A stretch of DNA of 64,000 nt from Streptomyces sp. NBC_01142 (GTDB taxonomy: Bacteria > Actinomycetota > Actinomycetes > Streptomycetales > Streptomycetaceae): NCBI RefSeq assembly GCF_026341125.1, contig NZ_JAPEOR010000002.1:3403001-3467000 (forward strand). The letters are read 5' to 3'. Positions 47,608 through 56,364 of the stretch are shown here, piece after piece. Numbering within the stretch: the first letter of the stretch is position 1; the number at the start of each line of letters is the position of its first letter. A program made the translations under genes and the position numbers. The notes under the pieces were generated by a model, which saw nothing but the letters and a program-made list of their open reading frames with translations, ran no database searches and was not told the origin of the DNA.

Positions 47608-48730
47608 GTTGGTACGCCGTATCGACGCCGCCACTCCGCCCGAGCGCGACCGTGCCGTCGACGCCCTGCGCGGGCTCGCGATCCTCGGCGTGGTCCTCGG
47701 CCACTGGCTGGTCACCGCCCTCGTCACCGACGGCGGAGGCGTGCTCCACGGCGCCAGCCCGCTCCAGTACATGCCGTGGCTGGCCCCGGTCTCCTGGATC
47801 TTTCAGACCCTGGCCGTCTTCTTCCTGGTCGGCGGGCACATGGGCGCCAGGAGCCATGCCGCGGCGCGGGCCCGCGGCACCGGCTACCGGCCGTGGCTGG
47901 CCACCCGGCTGTCCCGGCTCTTCCTGCCGGTCGCGGCCGTCCTGGTGCTGTGGACGGTCGCCGCGACCGGGATGCTCGCCACGGGCGCGAGCCTGGAGAC
48001 CGTACGCACCCTGCTGAAACTCGCCCTCTCCCCGCTCTGGTTCCTGCTGGTCTTCGCCGTACTCACCGCCGCCACCCCGCTCGTCGCCAAGCTGCATCCG
48101 CTCTGGCCGCTCGCCGTCGTCCTCCACATCGACCTGTTCCGCTTCGGCCTCGGCGGACCCGCCTGGCTGGGGTGGATCAATGTGGCCGCGGGCTGGCTGG
48201 TCCCGTACTGCCTCGGCGCGGCCTGGGCCCGCGGCGGCCTGCGCGGCCGTGCGACGGGATGGGCGCTCCTGCTCGGCGGCGCAGCCGCCACCGCCGCCCT
48301 CGTCCTGTGGGCCGGGTATCCCGCGTCCATGGTCGGGGTGCCCGGCGCCGAGATCTCCAACCTCAACCCGCCGACCCTCGCCGCCGTCGCCTTCGGGCTC
48401 GCGCAGTGCGGAGGGGCTCTCCTGCTGCTCGGCCCGCTGCGCCGGGTGCTGCAACGCCCCGTGGCCTGGGCGGCCGTGGCACTGGTCAACCTCTCCGCGA
48501 TGACGGTCTTCCTCTGGCACCAGACCGCGCTGATGGCGGTCACCACGACCGGCCTGCTCGCGGGCGCGCTCCCCGGACTGCACACCACACCCGACAGCGC
48601 CGGCTGGGTGCTGGCCCGGCTTGCCTGGCTGCCGGTCTTCGCGCTCGCGCTGTCCGTCTGCTGGGGAGCGTTCCGGCTGTACGAACAGGGCCGACGGCCC
48701 GCCCGGGGACAGGTGGTGCGCGATGCCTAG
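47600..48730 (+). CDS. Acyltransferase-3 family membrane protein
   Basis: A 376-residue protein with about ten transmembrane helices. The N-terminus carries the family pattern ERDRAVDALRGLAILGVVLGHW, with the conserved Arg and His; FLVGGHMGARSHA follows, then successive hydrophobic helices and the late MTVFLWHQTALM. Such enzymes transfer acyl groups to exported sugars, lipids or peptides. Overlap with the secreted hydrolase gene and with the sensor kinase start suggests one transcript. Confidence 0.83.
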   Translation: MHELVRRIDAATPPERDRAVDALRGLAILGVVLGHWLVTALVTDGGGVLHGASPLQYMPWLAPVSWIFQTLAVFFLVGGHMGARSHAAARARGTGYRPWLATRLSRLFLPVAAVLVLWTVAATGMLATGASLETVRTLLKLALSPLWFLLVFAVLTAATPLVAKLHPLWPLAVVLHIDLFRFGLGGPAWLGWINVAAGWLVPYCLGAAWARGGLRGRATGWALLLGGAAATAALVLWAGYPASMVGVPGAEISNLNPPTLAAVAFGLAQCGGALLLLGPLRRVLQRPVAWAAVALVNLSAMTVFLWHQTALMAVTTTGLLAGALPGLHTTPDSAGWVLARLAWLPVFALALSVCWGAFRLYEQGRRPARGQVVRDA

Positions 48731-50033
48731 GCTTCATCCCGTGGCGGACGAAAAGAACCTGAACAGATGGGAGCGCGCGGCTGTGCGCCCCCCTGAGCTG
48801 TGGAACTTCGAAGCGATGCCGCTTCCGCCCATGGCCCGCCCCCGCTTGCTGCGGTGGCTGCCGCACGTCGTGATTGTCTACGGCATCGTTGCCCACGCGA
48901 TCCTCGGCTCGAACGATCTGATCAGCCACGGGGTGGGCGGCGGCTACGGCGTCCTGCTCGGGACCGCCACCGCCGCCGCGATCCTGTGTGCGATGCGCCG
49001 ACCGCTCGCAGGCTGGTGGATATCGCTGGCGATCGCCGTAGTGACCGCGATCGCCTTGGCCAACGCTTCGCTCGGAGGGCAGATCTGGCCGTGGACCGTA
49101 GCGGGGATCATAGCCAACGCCGCCGTGCTGTTCTTTCTCGCCCTGCGCGTCCGGACACGTGTCGCCGTCAAGGCGCTGCTGGTCACCGTCACCGTCGGGT
49201 TCGTCCTCGAGGCGTTCGTGCTCGGGAAGCACGCGGCGTACAGCTCGACGTCCGTCACGGCCGCGCTCGTGTACGCGGTCGTGGTCCTCATCGGGACGTC
49301 GCTGCACGGCCGCCGTGTGGCCCGTGACCAGCTCGTCGAGCAGGAGTCGCTGACTGCCGAGGAGCGCTCCCGCCGCACGCTGCTCGAGGAGCGCAACCGG
49401 ATCGCGCGCGAGCTGCACGATGTCGTCGCCCACCACATGTCGGTGATCTCCATCCAGGCGCAGGTCGCTCCGCACCTCGTACAGAATCCGTCCGACGAAC
49501 TCAAGGAGAATCTGGAGGGCATCCGCGAGAACGCCCTCGAAGCGCTCACCGAACTCCGCCGCGTGCTCGGCGTCCTGCGCTCCGAGAACCCCAAGAACCC
49601 CGAGGACTCGGAGGGCATCCCGCACGCACCGCAGCCCACTCTCGCCCGGCTGGACTCCCTCGTCGAGAACGTCCGCAGCGCCGGCCTGAGCATCACCACC
49701 GACCGTTCCGGCACGCCGCACCCGCTGTCGCCCGGCGTCGAACTGTCCGCGTACCGGATCATCCAGGAGGCGCTCAGCAATGCGATACGGCACGCACCCG
49801 GGACCCACGTACGCGTGGAGATCGCGTACAAGAAGAGCATGCTGGGCGTCCGGGTGATCAACACCGCCCCGACGGAGCCCGCCCCGCCGTCCCCCGGTGC
49901 GGGCCACGGTCTGCTCGGCATGCGCGAACGCGCCGCCATGCTCGGCGGCGGTCTCGCCGCCGGACGCACCCCCGACGGCGGCTACGAAGTCACCGCACAC
50001 CTGCCCCTGCAAGCTTCGAAGGACAACGCATGA
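48723..50033 (+). CDS. NarL-type sensor histidine kinase 1
   Basis: A 436-residue kinase. About six hydrophobic segments (residues 40-190) form the membrane sensor. The HisKA_3 dimer domain has RNRIARELHDVVAHHMSV (phospho-His about 233) and the HATPase ends GHGLLGMRERAAML. ATG 48723 overlaps the upstream stop; GTG 48741 is an alternative. The partner regulator starts inside its stop (ATGA). It is paralogous to the kinase at 51773. Signal unknown. Confidence 0.85.
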   Translation: MPRLHPVADEKNLNRWERAAVRPPELWNFEAMPLPPMARPRLLRWLPHVVIVYGIVAHAILGSNDLISHGVGGGYGVLLGTATAAAILCAMRRPLAGWWISLAIAVVTAIALANASLGGQIWPWTVAGIIANAAVLFFLALRVRTRVAVKALLVTVTVGFVLEAFVLGKHAAYSSTSVTAALVYAVVVLIGTSLHGRRVARDQLVEQESLTAEERSRRTLLEERNRIARELHDVVAHHMSVISIQAQVAPHLVQNPSDELKENLEGIRENALEALTELRRVLGVLRSENPKNPEDSEGIPHAPQPTLARLDSLVENVRSAGLSITTDRSGTPHPLSPGVELSAYRIIQEALSNAIRHAPGTHVRVEIAYKKSMLGVRVINTAPTEPAPPSPGAGHGLLGMRERAAMLGGGLAAGRTPDGGYEVTAHLPLQASKDNA

Positions 50034-50698
50034 CGATCCGGGTGGTGATCGCCGACGACCAGGCGATGGTCCGACAGGGATTCACGGTGCTGCTCAACGC
50101 CGAGCCGGGCATCGAGGTGATCGGCCAGGCCGTGGACGGCCTCGACGCCATCACCAAGGTCACCGAACTCGGCCCCGACGTCGTCCTGATGGACATCCGG
50201 ATGCCCGAGCTGGGCGGCATCGAGGCCACCCGCCGGGTCACCAAAGCCCCGGGTGCCACCGTCAAGGTCCTCGTGCTGACCACGTTCGATCTGGACGAGT
50301 ACGTCTACGAGGCGCTCCGCGCGGGCGCGTCCGGCTTTCTGCTCAAGGACGCGTCGGCCCATCAGCTCGCCGAAGCGGTACGGGTGGTGGCGGCCGGCGA
50401 CGCGTTGCTCTCGCCGAACATCACCAAGCGGCTGATATCGGAGTTCTCCCGGACGGCCGGCGCACCACGGGCCCCGCTGAAGGAGCGGGTCGGCGATCTG
50501 ACGGAGCGTGAGACAGAGGTGCTCACCCTGATCGCGCAGGGCCTGTCGAACGCCGAGATCGCCGGCCGGCTGGTGGTGGCGGAGCAGACGGTGAAGACGC
50601 ACGTGAGCCGGATCCTGGTGAAGCTGGGGCTGCGGGACCGTACGCAGGCGGCGGTGTTCGCGTACGAGACAGGACTCGTACGCCCCACGGGCTACTGA
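50030..50698 (+). CDS. NarL/FixJ response regulator 1
   Basis: A 222-residue regulator. The receiver domain has the acidic pair DD at 9-10, phospho-Asp at 55 (VVLMDIRMPE) and Lys in GFLLKDAS; the LuxR HTH is LTERETEVLTLIAQGLSNAEIAGRL, VAEQTVKTHVSRIL. ATGA overlap with the kinase gene. Very close to the regulator at 53092 over the whole length, so the pairs arose by duplication. Confidence 0.9.
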   Translation: MTIRVVIADDQAMVRQGFTVLLNAEPGIEVIGQAVDGLDAITKVTELGPDVVLMDIRMPELGGIEATRRVTKAPGATVKVLVLTTFDLDEYVYEALRAGASGFLLKDASAHQLAEAVRVVAAGDALLSPNITKRLISEFSRTAGAPRAPLKERVGDLTERETEVLTLIAQGLSNAEIAGRLVVAEQTVKTHVSRILVKLGLRDRTQAAVFAYETGLVRPTGY

Positions 50699-50703
50699 CA
50701 GCC

Positions 50704-50775
50704 GTCCGGTCGGCCGAGGACGTCCGGTCGGCCGAGGACGTCCGGTCGGTCGAGGACGTCGGGTTGGTCGAGGAC
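50704..50775. repeat. Four tandem 18-bp repeats
   Basis: GTCCGGTCGGCCGAGGAC occurs twice exactly, followed by two copies with one and four changes, between the response regulator stop and the next promoter. Confidence 0.85.
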
Positions 50776-50809
50776 AGAAACTGACCGCAAGCCTTCCTAC
50801 GGTGTTCCC

Positions 50810-51679
50810 ATGACGCATCCAGAGAGCCCCCACCAGAGCAACCACCAGAGCAACCACCAGACCGTCCTGGTCACCGGAGCGACCGGCAGCGTCGGCCGGC
50901 AGATCGTCGCCGAACTGCTGCGTCGCGGCCACACGGTCCGCGCCCTCACCCGCAACCCCGCCACGGCCGAATTCCCCGACGGTGTCGAGGTCGTGCGCGG
51001 TGACCTCACCGACCCGGCGAGTCTGGTCCCCGCGCTGGAGGGCGTCTCCGGCGTGCATCTGATCACCTTCGGCGGCGCACTGTTCGCCCCGCTGGAGACC
51101 GGCGGGGAGATCGTCGGGCTGGCGCGCAAGGCGGGCGTACGACGGATCACCGTGCTGCACGGCGGGGGCCCGTCCCCGCTGGAGGACGCGGTGCGCGCGA
51201 GCGAGGTGGCCTGGACCGTGGTGATGCCGGTGGAGTTCATGTCGAACGCGCTGGAGTGGGCCGAGTCGATCCGCAGCGACAACGAGGTCCAGGAGCCGTT
51301 CGTCGGGCGGCTCAGCGCGATGGTCCACGAGACCGACATCGGCGCGGTCACGGCGGTCGCGCTCACCGAGGACGGTCACGGCGGCAAGGACTATCTGATC
51401 ACCGGGCCGCAGGCGCTGACCGTCCAGGACAAGGTGAACATCCTGGCCGCGGCCCGCGGCCGGGAGATCGGTCTGGTGGAGTTGAGCGAGGAGCAGGCGC
51501 GGGAGCGGTGGGAGGCGTCGGGCCATCCGCAGGACGTCATCGACTTCCTGATCATGGTCTACCGGGACACCCCGCCGGAGGGAAAGACCGTACTCAACAC
51601 CGTCGAGCAGGTCACCGGCCGCCCGGCACGGACCTTCGCCGAGTGGGCACAGGAGCACGCGGACGCGTTCTGCGCGTAA
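50810..51679 (+). CDS. NAD(P)-binding NmrA-like protein
   Basis: A 289-residue atypical short-chain dehydrogenase. The dinucleotide loop is VLVTGATGSVGRQIVAEL (about 18-35), followed by VRGDLTDPASLVPAL and ITVLHGGGPSPLEDAV. No YxxxK catalytic pair is obvious, as in NmrA/redox-sensing members and quinone oxidoreductases of the QOR2 type. The N-terminus has an NHQSNHQ repeat. It stands between the two two-component pairs; function unknown. Confidence 0.83.
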   Translation: MTHPESPHQSNHQSNHQTVLVTGATGSVGRQIVAELLRRGHTVRALTRNPATAEFPDGVEVVRGDLTDPASLVPALEGVSGVHLITFGGALFAPLETGGEIVGLARKAGVRRITVLHGGGPSPLEDAVRASEVAWTVVMPVEFMSNALEWAESIRSDNEVQEPFVGRLSAMVHETDIGAVTAVALTEDGHGGKDYLITGPQALTVQDKVNILAAARGREIGLVELSEEQARERWEASGHPQDVIDFLIMVYRDTPPEGKTVLNTVEQVTGRPARTFAEWAQEHADAFCA

Positions 51680-51772
51680 CACTCAGCACGGCGGATAGTA
51701 CTCAGGACGGACGCGGCAGGATCCATAGCGATGCTGACGACCGCGTCCGTCCTTCCGCTTACCGTTCATAGC

Positions 51773-53095
51773 GTGACCGAGAAGACCCGCAGCCCCGAGT
51801 ACCGCCTGGCCATGGGCGCATTGAGCGGCCTCCGCCAGGACCTGTTCCATGACGCCTTCGCCTACCGCCCGCTCCCGCAGAGGCGGACGGGCGGTCGCCT
51901 CGCCCGCCGGCTCCCCGGCCGGATACGTGAGTGCGCGGGCTGGATGCCGCACGCCACGGTGGTGGGCCTCGCCCTGTTCGTGATGATCCTGGCGAGTTTC
52001 CACGAGGACGGCATCCAATACATCGTGACGGGCCTCGTCCCGGCCGCCGCGGTCGTCATGACGCTGCTCAGGCCGGTCGGCGCCTGGTGGCTCTCGCTGG
52101 CTTCCACGCCCGTTGCCGGTGTGATGGCCGACTACTGGGACGGCTGGCCGTGGTTGCCGAGCACCTTCCTCGCACACCTCACGGTGATGACGGTGGTCGC
52201 GATGAGGACCCGGCCGCGCACCGCCGGCTGGATGTGGGCGCTGACCGGGGCGTACGGCCTCTTCGCCGAGGTCGTGCTCTCCCAGGGCGGAGTCTCCGAC
52301 ACCCCGGCGATGCTCTTCGTCTCCGCGCTCGTACTGCTGGTGGTGACCGTGCTGCATGTGCGCCGCGCGGCGCAGCAGGAGGTCGCGGCGCAGCAGACCG
52401 TCACGGCCGTCGAGCGCGACAAGCGCACGCTGCTGGAGGAGCGCACCACCATCGCCCGCGAGCTGCACGATGTGGTCGCCCACCACATGTCGGTCGTCGC
52501 GATCCAGGCGGAGGCCGCGCCGTACCGGGTGGAGAACCCGCCCCCCGAGCTGGAGAAGGCGTTCGCCACGATCCGCGAGAACGCGGTGGCGGCCCTCACC
52601 GAGCTGCGCCGCGTCCTCGGAGTCGTACGGGCGGAGGACTACCAGGCCCCCGATGCTCCGCAGCCGGTGCTCGCGGACATCGAGAACCTGCTCTCCAACG
52701 TCCGCGAGGCGGGCCTGGAGGTGGAGAAGACGGTGACGGGCGCGGTCCGCGACCTGCCGCAGGGCGTCGAACTGTCGGCGTACCGGATCGTCCAGGAGGC
52801 GCTGAGCAACGCACTGCGCCACGCGCCGGGCTCGTCGGCGAAGGTCGAGCTCTCGTATGTGCTGGGCGGCTTGGGCCTGCGGATCGTGAACACCGCGCCC
52901 CAGGGCCTGGTCAAGGCCTCGCCGGGAGCAGGCCACGGCATCACGGGCATGCGGGAGCGGGTGACGATGCTGAGCGGCGAGATGACCGCGGAGCCCACGG
53001 AGGAGGGCGGCTACGAGGTGACCGCCTTCATTCCGGTCGCCGCGGTCGCCGCAACCGAAACCGCTGCCGCGGCCGACTCCGGGGAGACCTCATGA
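51773..53095 (+). CDS. NarL-type sensor histidine kinase 2
   Basis: A 440-residue kinase with about five membrane segments (residues 55-185), HisKA_3 (RTTIARELHDVVAHHMSVV, His about 232) and HATPase (LSAYRIVQEALSNALRHAPG, GHGITGMRERVTML). GTG 51773 is chosen; TTG/ATG codons upstream lack support, and ATG 51812 would also be possible. The C-terminus is Ala-rich. It overlaps its regulator by ATGA. Paralogue of the kinase at 48723. Confidence 0.84.
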   Translation: MTEKTRSPEYRLAMGALSGLRQDLFHDAFAYRPLPQRRTGGRLARRLPGRIRECAGWMPHATVVGLALFVMILASFHEDGIQYIVTGLVPAAAVVMTLLRPVGAWWLSLASTPVAGVMADYWDGWPWLPSTFLAHLTVMTVVAMRTRPRTAGWMWALTGAYGLFAEVVLSQGGVSDTPAMLFVSALVLLVVTVLHVRRAAQQEVAAQQTVTAVERDKRTLLEERTTIARELHDVVAHHMSVVAIQAEAAPYRVENPPPELEKAFATIRENAVAALTELRRVLGVVRAEDYQAPDAPQPVLADIENLLSNVREAGLEVEKTVTGAVRDLPQGVELSAYRIVQEALSNALRHAPGSSAKVELSYVLGGLGLRIVNTAPQGLVKASPGAGHGITGMRERVTMLSGEMTAEPTEEGGYEVTAFIPVAAVAATETAAAADSGETS

Positions 53096-53751
53096 CGATC
53101 CGTGTTCTGGTCGTCGACGACCAGATGATGGTGCGCGAGGGCTTCTCGGTCCTGCTGAACGCGATGCCCGACATCGAGGTCGTCGGTGAGGCGGTGAACG
53201 GCCGCGAGGCGGTCTCCAAGGTCGCCGAGCTCGCCCCCCACGTCGTGCTGATGGACATCCGTATGCCGGAGCTCAACGGCATCGAGGCGACCCGCGAGAT
53301 CGTCGCCGCGCACAGCGAGTCCAAGGTGCTGGTGCTGACGACCTTCGACCTGGACGAGTACGTGTACCAGGCGCTGCGTGCCGGAGCGTCCGGCTTTCTG
53401 CTGAAGGACGCCTCCGCCCGCCAGCTCGCCGACGGCGTACGGGTGGTGGCGGCGGGCGAGGCTCTGCTGGCGCCCACCGTGACCCGCCGCCTGATCACGG
53501 AGTTCTCCAAGCTCTCGCAGACCCCGCGCCCGGCGGCCCTGACCCAGGTCGGCGATCTCACGGAGCGCGAGACGGAGGTCCTGGTCCTGATCGCGCAGGG
53601 CCTGTCGAACGCGGAGATCGCCTCGCATCTGGTGGTGGCCGAGTCCACGATCAAGACGCATGTGAGCCGGGTGCTGGTGAAGCTGGGGCTGCGGGACCGG
53701 ACGCAGGCGGCGGTGTTCGCGTACGAGGCGCGATTGGTGACCCCGGGCTAG
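53092..53751 (+). CDS. NarL/FixJ response regulator 2
   Basis: A 219-residue regulator with phospho-Asp 55 (VVLMDIRMPEL), conserved Lys in GFLLKDASARQ and a LuxR HTH (ERETEVLVLIAQGLSNAEIA, VAESTIKTHVSRVLVKLG). Nearly co-linear with the regulator at 50030. The recognition helices differ at only a few residues, so the two may share targets. Confidence 0.9.
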   Translation: MTIRVLVVDDQMMVREGFSVLLNAMPDIEVVGEAVNGREAVSKVAELAPHVVLMDIRMPELNGIEATREIVAAHSESKVLVLTTFDLDEYVYQALRAGASGFLLKDASARQLADGVRVVAAGEALLAPTVTRRLITEFSKLSQTPRPAALTQVGDLTERETEVLVLIAQGLSNAEIASHLVVAESTIKTHVSRVLVKLGLRDRTQAAVFAYEARLVTPG

Positions 53752-53940
53752 GCGGTGTGCCCCTGCCCGCCCTTTCCGCCCCTTCCCGTAATTGGGGGCA
53801 GGCCCCCAGAGCCCGTACGGCCTTCGGCCGTGTCCTCCATCGCCGGACGGGCTGCCATGCGGCCCCCGCCGGCGATGGAGACGCGGGGTCCGGGGAGGCG
53901 GGGGTACGCGGGTACGCCGAGCTGCGGGGCCGGGAAGGCA

Positions 53941-53973
53941 GGGGGCTGGGGGGCTGGGGGCTGGGGGCTGGGG
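53941..53973 (+). repeat. G-run tract (G5CT repeats), quadruplex-capable
   Basis: Five runs of 4-6 G separated by CT lie 30 bases upstream of the P450 gene on the coding strand. This is enough for an intramolecular G-quadruplex. 53752-53940 holds no gene that I can see. Confidence 0.7.
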
Positions 53974-54003
53974 AAAGCGCACCCCGGCCGGTAGCGTCGG
54001 GCC

Positions 54004-55209
54004 ATGGCAGAGACGTTCGACCCCTGGTCACCCGCATTCGTCGCCGACCCCTACCCCGCCTACGCCGAGCTCCGCTCCCGTGGCCGGGTGCACTACTACG
54101 AGCCGACGCGGCAGTGGCTCGTCCCGCGGTACGCCGATGTCTCCGCGCTGCTGCGCGACCGGCGGCTGGGCCGGACGTATCTGCACCGTTTCACGCACGA
54201 GGAGTTCGGGCGTACGGCCCCGCCCGCCGCGCACGAGCCGTTCCACACGCTCAACGACAACGGGATGCTCGATCTGGAGGCCCCCGACCACACCCGCATC
54301 CGGCGGCTCGTGTCGAAGGCCTTCACTCCGCGGACCGTCGAGGCGCTGGTACCCACCGTGGAGCGGCTCGCCGCCGAGATGGTCGCCGGGGTCCGGGACG
54401 CCGGCGGGGGTGATCTGCTCGCCGAGGTCGCCGAGCCGCTGCCCGTCGCCGTCATCGCCGAGATGCTCGGCATCCCGGCCGCCGACCGCGCACTGCTCCG
54501 TCCCTGGTCGGCGGACATCTGCGGGATGTTCGAGCTGAACCCTTCCGAGGAGACGGCGGCCCGCGCCGTGCGGGCATCGCTGGAATTCAGCGCGTATCTG
54601 AGGGAGCTGATAGCCCGGCGGCGCACCGCGCCAGGCGAGGACCTGATCTCCGCGCTCATCGCCGCGCACGACGAGGGCGACCGGCTCAGCGAGCAGGAGA
54701 TGATCTCCACCTGTGTGCTGCTGCTGAACGCCGGTCACGAGGCGACGGTCAACACCACCGCGAACGGCTGGTGGACCCTCTTCCGCCACCCCGAGCAGCT
54801 TGCCGCCCTCCGTGCCGATCCCACCCTTCTGTCCACAGCTGTGGAAGAACTGATGCGCTACGACACCCCGCTCCAGATGTTCGAGCGCTGGGTTCTCGAC
54901 GACATCGAGATCGACGGAACGGTCATCCCGCGCGGCTCCGAGCTCGCTCTGCTCTTCGGCTCGGCCAACCGGGACCCGGCGAAGTTCGACCACCCGGACA
55001 CCCTCGACCTCTCCCGCCCCGACAATCCTCATGTCACCTTCGGCGCGGGCATCCACTACTGCCTCGGCGCCCCACTCGCCCGCATCGAGCTGGCCGCGTC
55101 CTTCGGTGAGCTGCTCCGCGAGGCCCCGACGATGAAGCTCGCGGCGGAGCCCGTGTGGAAGCCGGGCTATGTCATCCGCGGCGTCCAGGAGCTCCTCGTA
55201 CAGCTGTAG
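54004..55209 (+). CDS. Cytochrome P450 (1)
   Basis: A 401-residue bacterial P450. The oxygen-binding helix is LLLNAGHEATVN, the ExxR is EELMR and the heme-binding loop FGAGIHYCLGAPLARIE (Cys about 353). Soluble, no signal. It needs a ferredoxin and reductase supplied elsewhere; none is adjacent. Substrate unknown. The start at ATG 54004 gives the usual N-terminus FDPWSPAFVADPYPAYAEL. Confidence 0.93.
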   Translation: MAETFDPWSPAFVADPYPAYAELRSRGRVHYYEPTRQWLVPRYADVSALLRDRRLGRTYLHRFTHEEFGRTAPPAAHEPFHTLNDNGMLDLEAPDHTRIRRLVSKAFTPRTVEALVPTVERLAAEMVAGVRDAGGGDLLAEVAEPLPVAVIAEMLGIPAADRALLRPWSADICGMFELNPSEETAARAVRASLEFSAYLRELIARRRTAPGEDLISALIAAHDEGDRLSEQEMISTCVLLLNAGHEATVNTTANGWWTLFRHPEQLAALRADPTLLSTAVEELMRYDTPLQMFERWVLDDIEIDGTVIPRGSELALLFGSANRDPAKFDHPDTLDLSRPDNPHVTFGAGIHYCLGAPLARIELAASFGELLREAPTMKLAAEPVWKPGYVIRGVQELLVQL

Positions 55210-55359
55210 CCGACCGGTACGAAAGGCATGGCGCCCGGACTCCGCCACGGGTCCGGGCACCGCGCGTTCCTCGGGGCAGCCCGAGCGGATCAGCCCGTCC
55301 GGCGTCTGAGGACGAACCGGCTGCCGGACGGCGTACGGCCCCGCCGGCCCCCGGCCCCG

Positions 55360-56211
55360 CTAACTCCCCGCCCCGGCAGCCGCCGCCTCCGCACCCGCCA
55401 CCGCCGGCAGCGTCAAACCCCACGCCTCCGGCCGCAACGTCCACGTCCGGGTCCGTACCGGCCCCGTGATCAGCGCATCCGCCCGGTATCGGAAGTCCGC
55501 TCCCGACACCGTCACCGTCAGCGCACGCGCCTTCACCGGCTCCGTGTCCGCGCCGTGGCGGACCGTCACCTCCGCGCGCCCGTCGCCCGCGCGAACCGTG
55601 ACCGCCTCCACCACCCTGTCGAGGTCGGTCAGGAGCACGCCGTCCGCCTCGACCCGCAGCCGGTGCGTACGCACGACCTGGGCGGGCGGCGCCGCCGGCC
55701 GCACCAGGGTGCGGACCAGGGAGCGGCAGGTGTCCCACACCCAGACGCCCGTGACGGAAGTGGTCGCTCCCCGCGCCGGTCCCCGTGCCGCCGGGATGCT
55801 CAGGTCGCCGAGCACCACTCCGTCGCTCTCGTCCACCAGCAGGTCAAGACGGCGTACGGCCCCGTCCAGCACCGCACGCGCCGCCGCCACCGGCCCTTCC
55901 GGCACGCCGAGCGAGTGCGCCAGCTCCACCGACGCCCCTACCGGGACCAGCCCCAGCGCCCCGTCGCCCAGCCACCGGTCCCGGTGCAGCAGTGCCACCG
56001 CCCGCAGCAGAGCCCGGTCGTCGCCGACCACCACGGGCCGCCGACTGCCTCTGCGGGCGAGCGCCCGCGCAAACTCCTCCGGTCCCTCGGGGAGGCAGAT
56101 TTTCGCCTCCGCCCCGCCACACAGCACATCCTTCGCGATTCGCACGGACTCGCCGTCACTTCGGCGGGCGACCGGGTCGATGACCACCAGTAGCTGGTCG
56201 TGAGCCGACAC
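55360..56211 (-). CDS. Diacylglycerol-kinase-like protein
   Basis: A 283-residue protein of the DAG/sphingosine kinase superfamily. It has LLVVIDPVARRSDGESVRIA at the start, VVVGDDRALLRAVALLHRD (in place of the usual GGDGT), GLVPVGASVELAHSLGVP (in place of GTxNDxAR) and a C-terminal beta region. The GGDGT loop is altered to GDDRA, so catalytic activity is doubtful. GTG 56211 is chosen. It is divergent from purA. Confidence 0.72.
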   Translation of the reverse strand: MSAHDQLLVVIDPVARRSDGESVRIAKDVLCGGAEAKICLPEGPEEFARALARRGSRRPVVVGDDRALLRAVALLHRDRWLGDGALGLVPVGASVELAHSLGVPEGPVAAARAVLDGAVRRLDLLVDESDGVVLGDLSIPAARGPARGATTSVTGVWVWDTCRSLVRTLVRPAAPPAQVVRTHRLRVEADGVLLTDLDRVVEAVTVRAGDGRAEVTVRHGADTEPVKARALTVTVSGADFRYRADALITGPVRTRTWTLRPEAWGLTLPAVAGAEAAAAGAGS

Positions 56212-56245
56212 CTCGGTCCTTCCTCGGGTAGCATCTTTGTGCAAG

Positions 56246-56273
56246 AGCCCCTTGCGCTATTGCGCCAGGGGCT
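56246..56273 (+). promoter_or_regulatory. Hairpin in the purA leader
   Basis: AGCCCCT-TGCGC / GCGC-CAGGGGCT with a TATT loop, one mismatch, 91 bp before purA. It could act as a terminator or attenuator between the divergent genes. Confidence 0.55.
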
Positions 56274-56364
56274 TCGTCTATTCCGGGGCAACCGGTCCGA
56301 AGACTCAGGCACGGCTCAGGCCCCCTGACCTTGGTCTTGCCCCGCCCGGAAGGGGTGTACGCCT

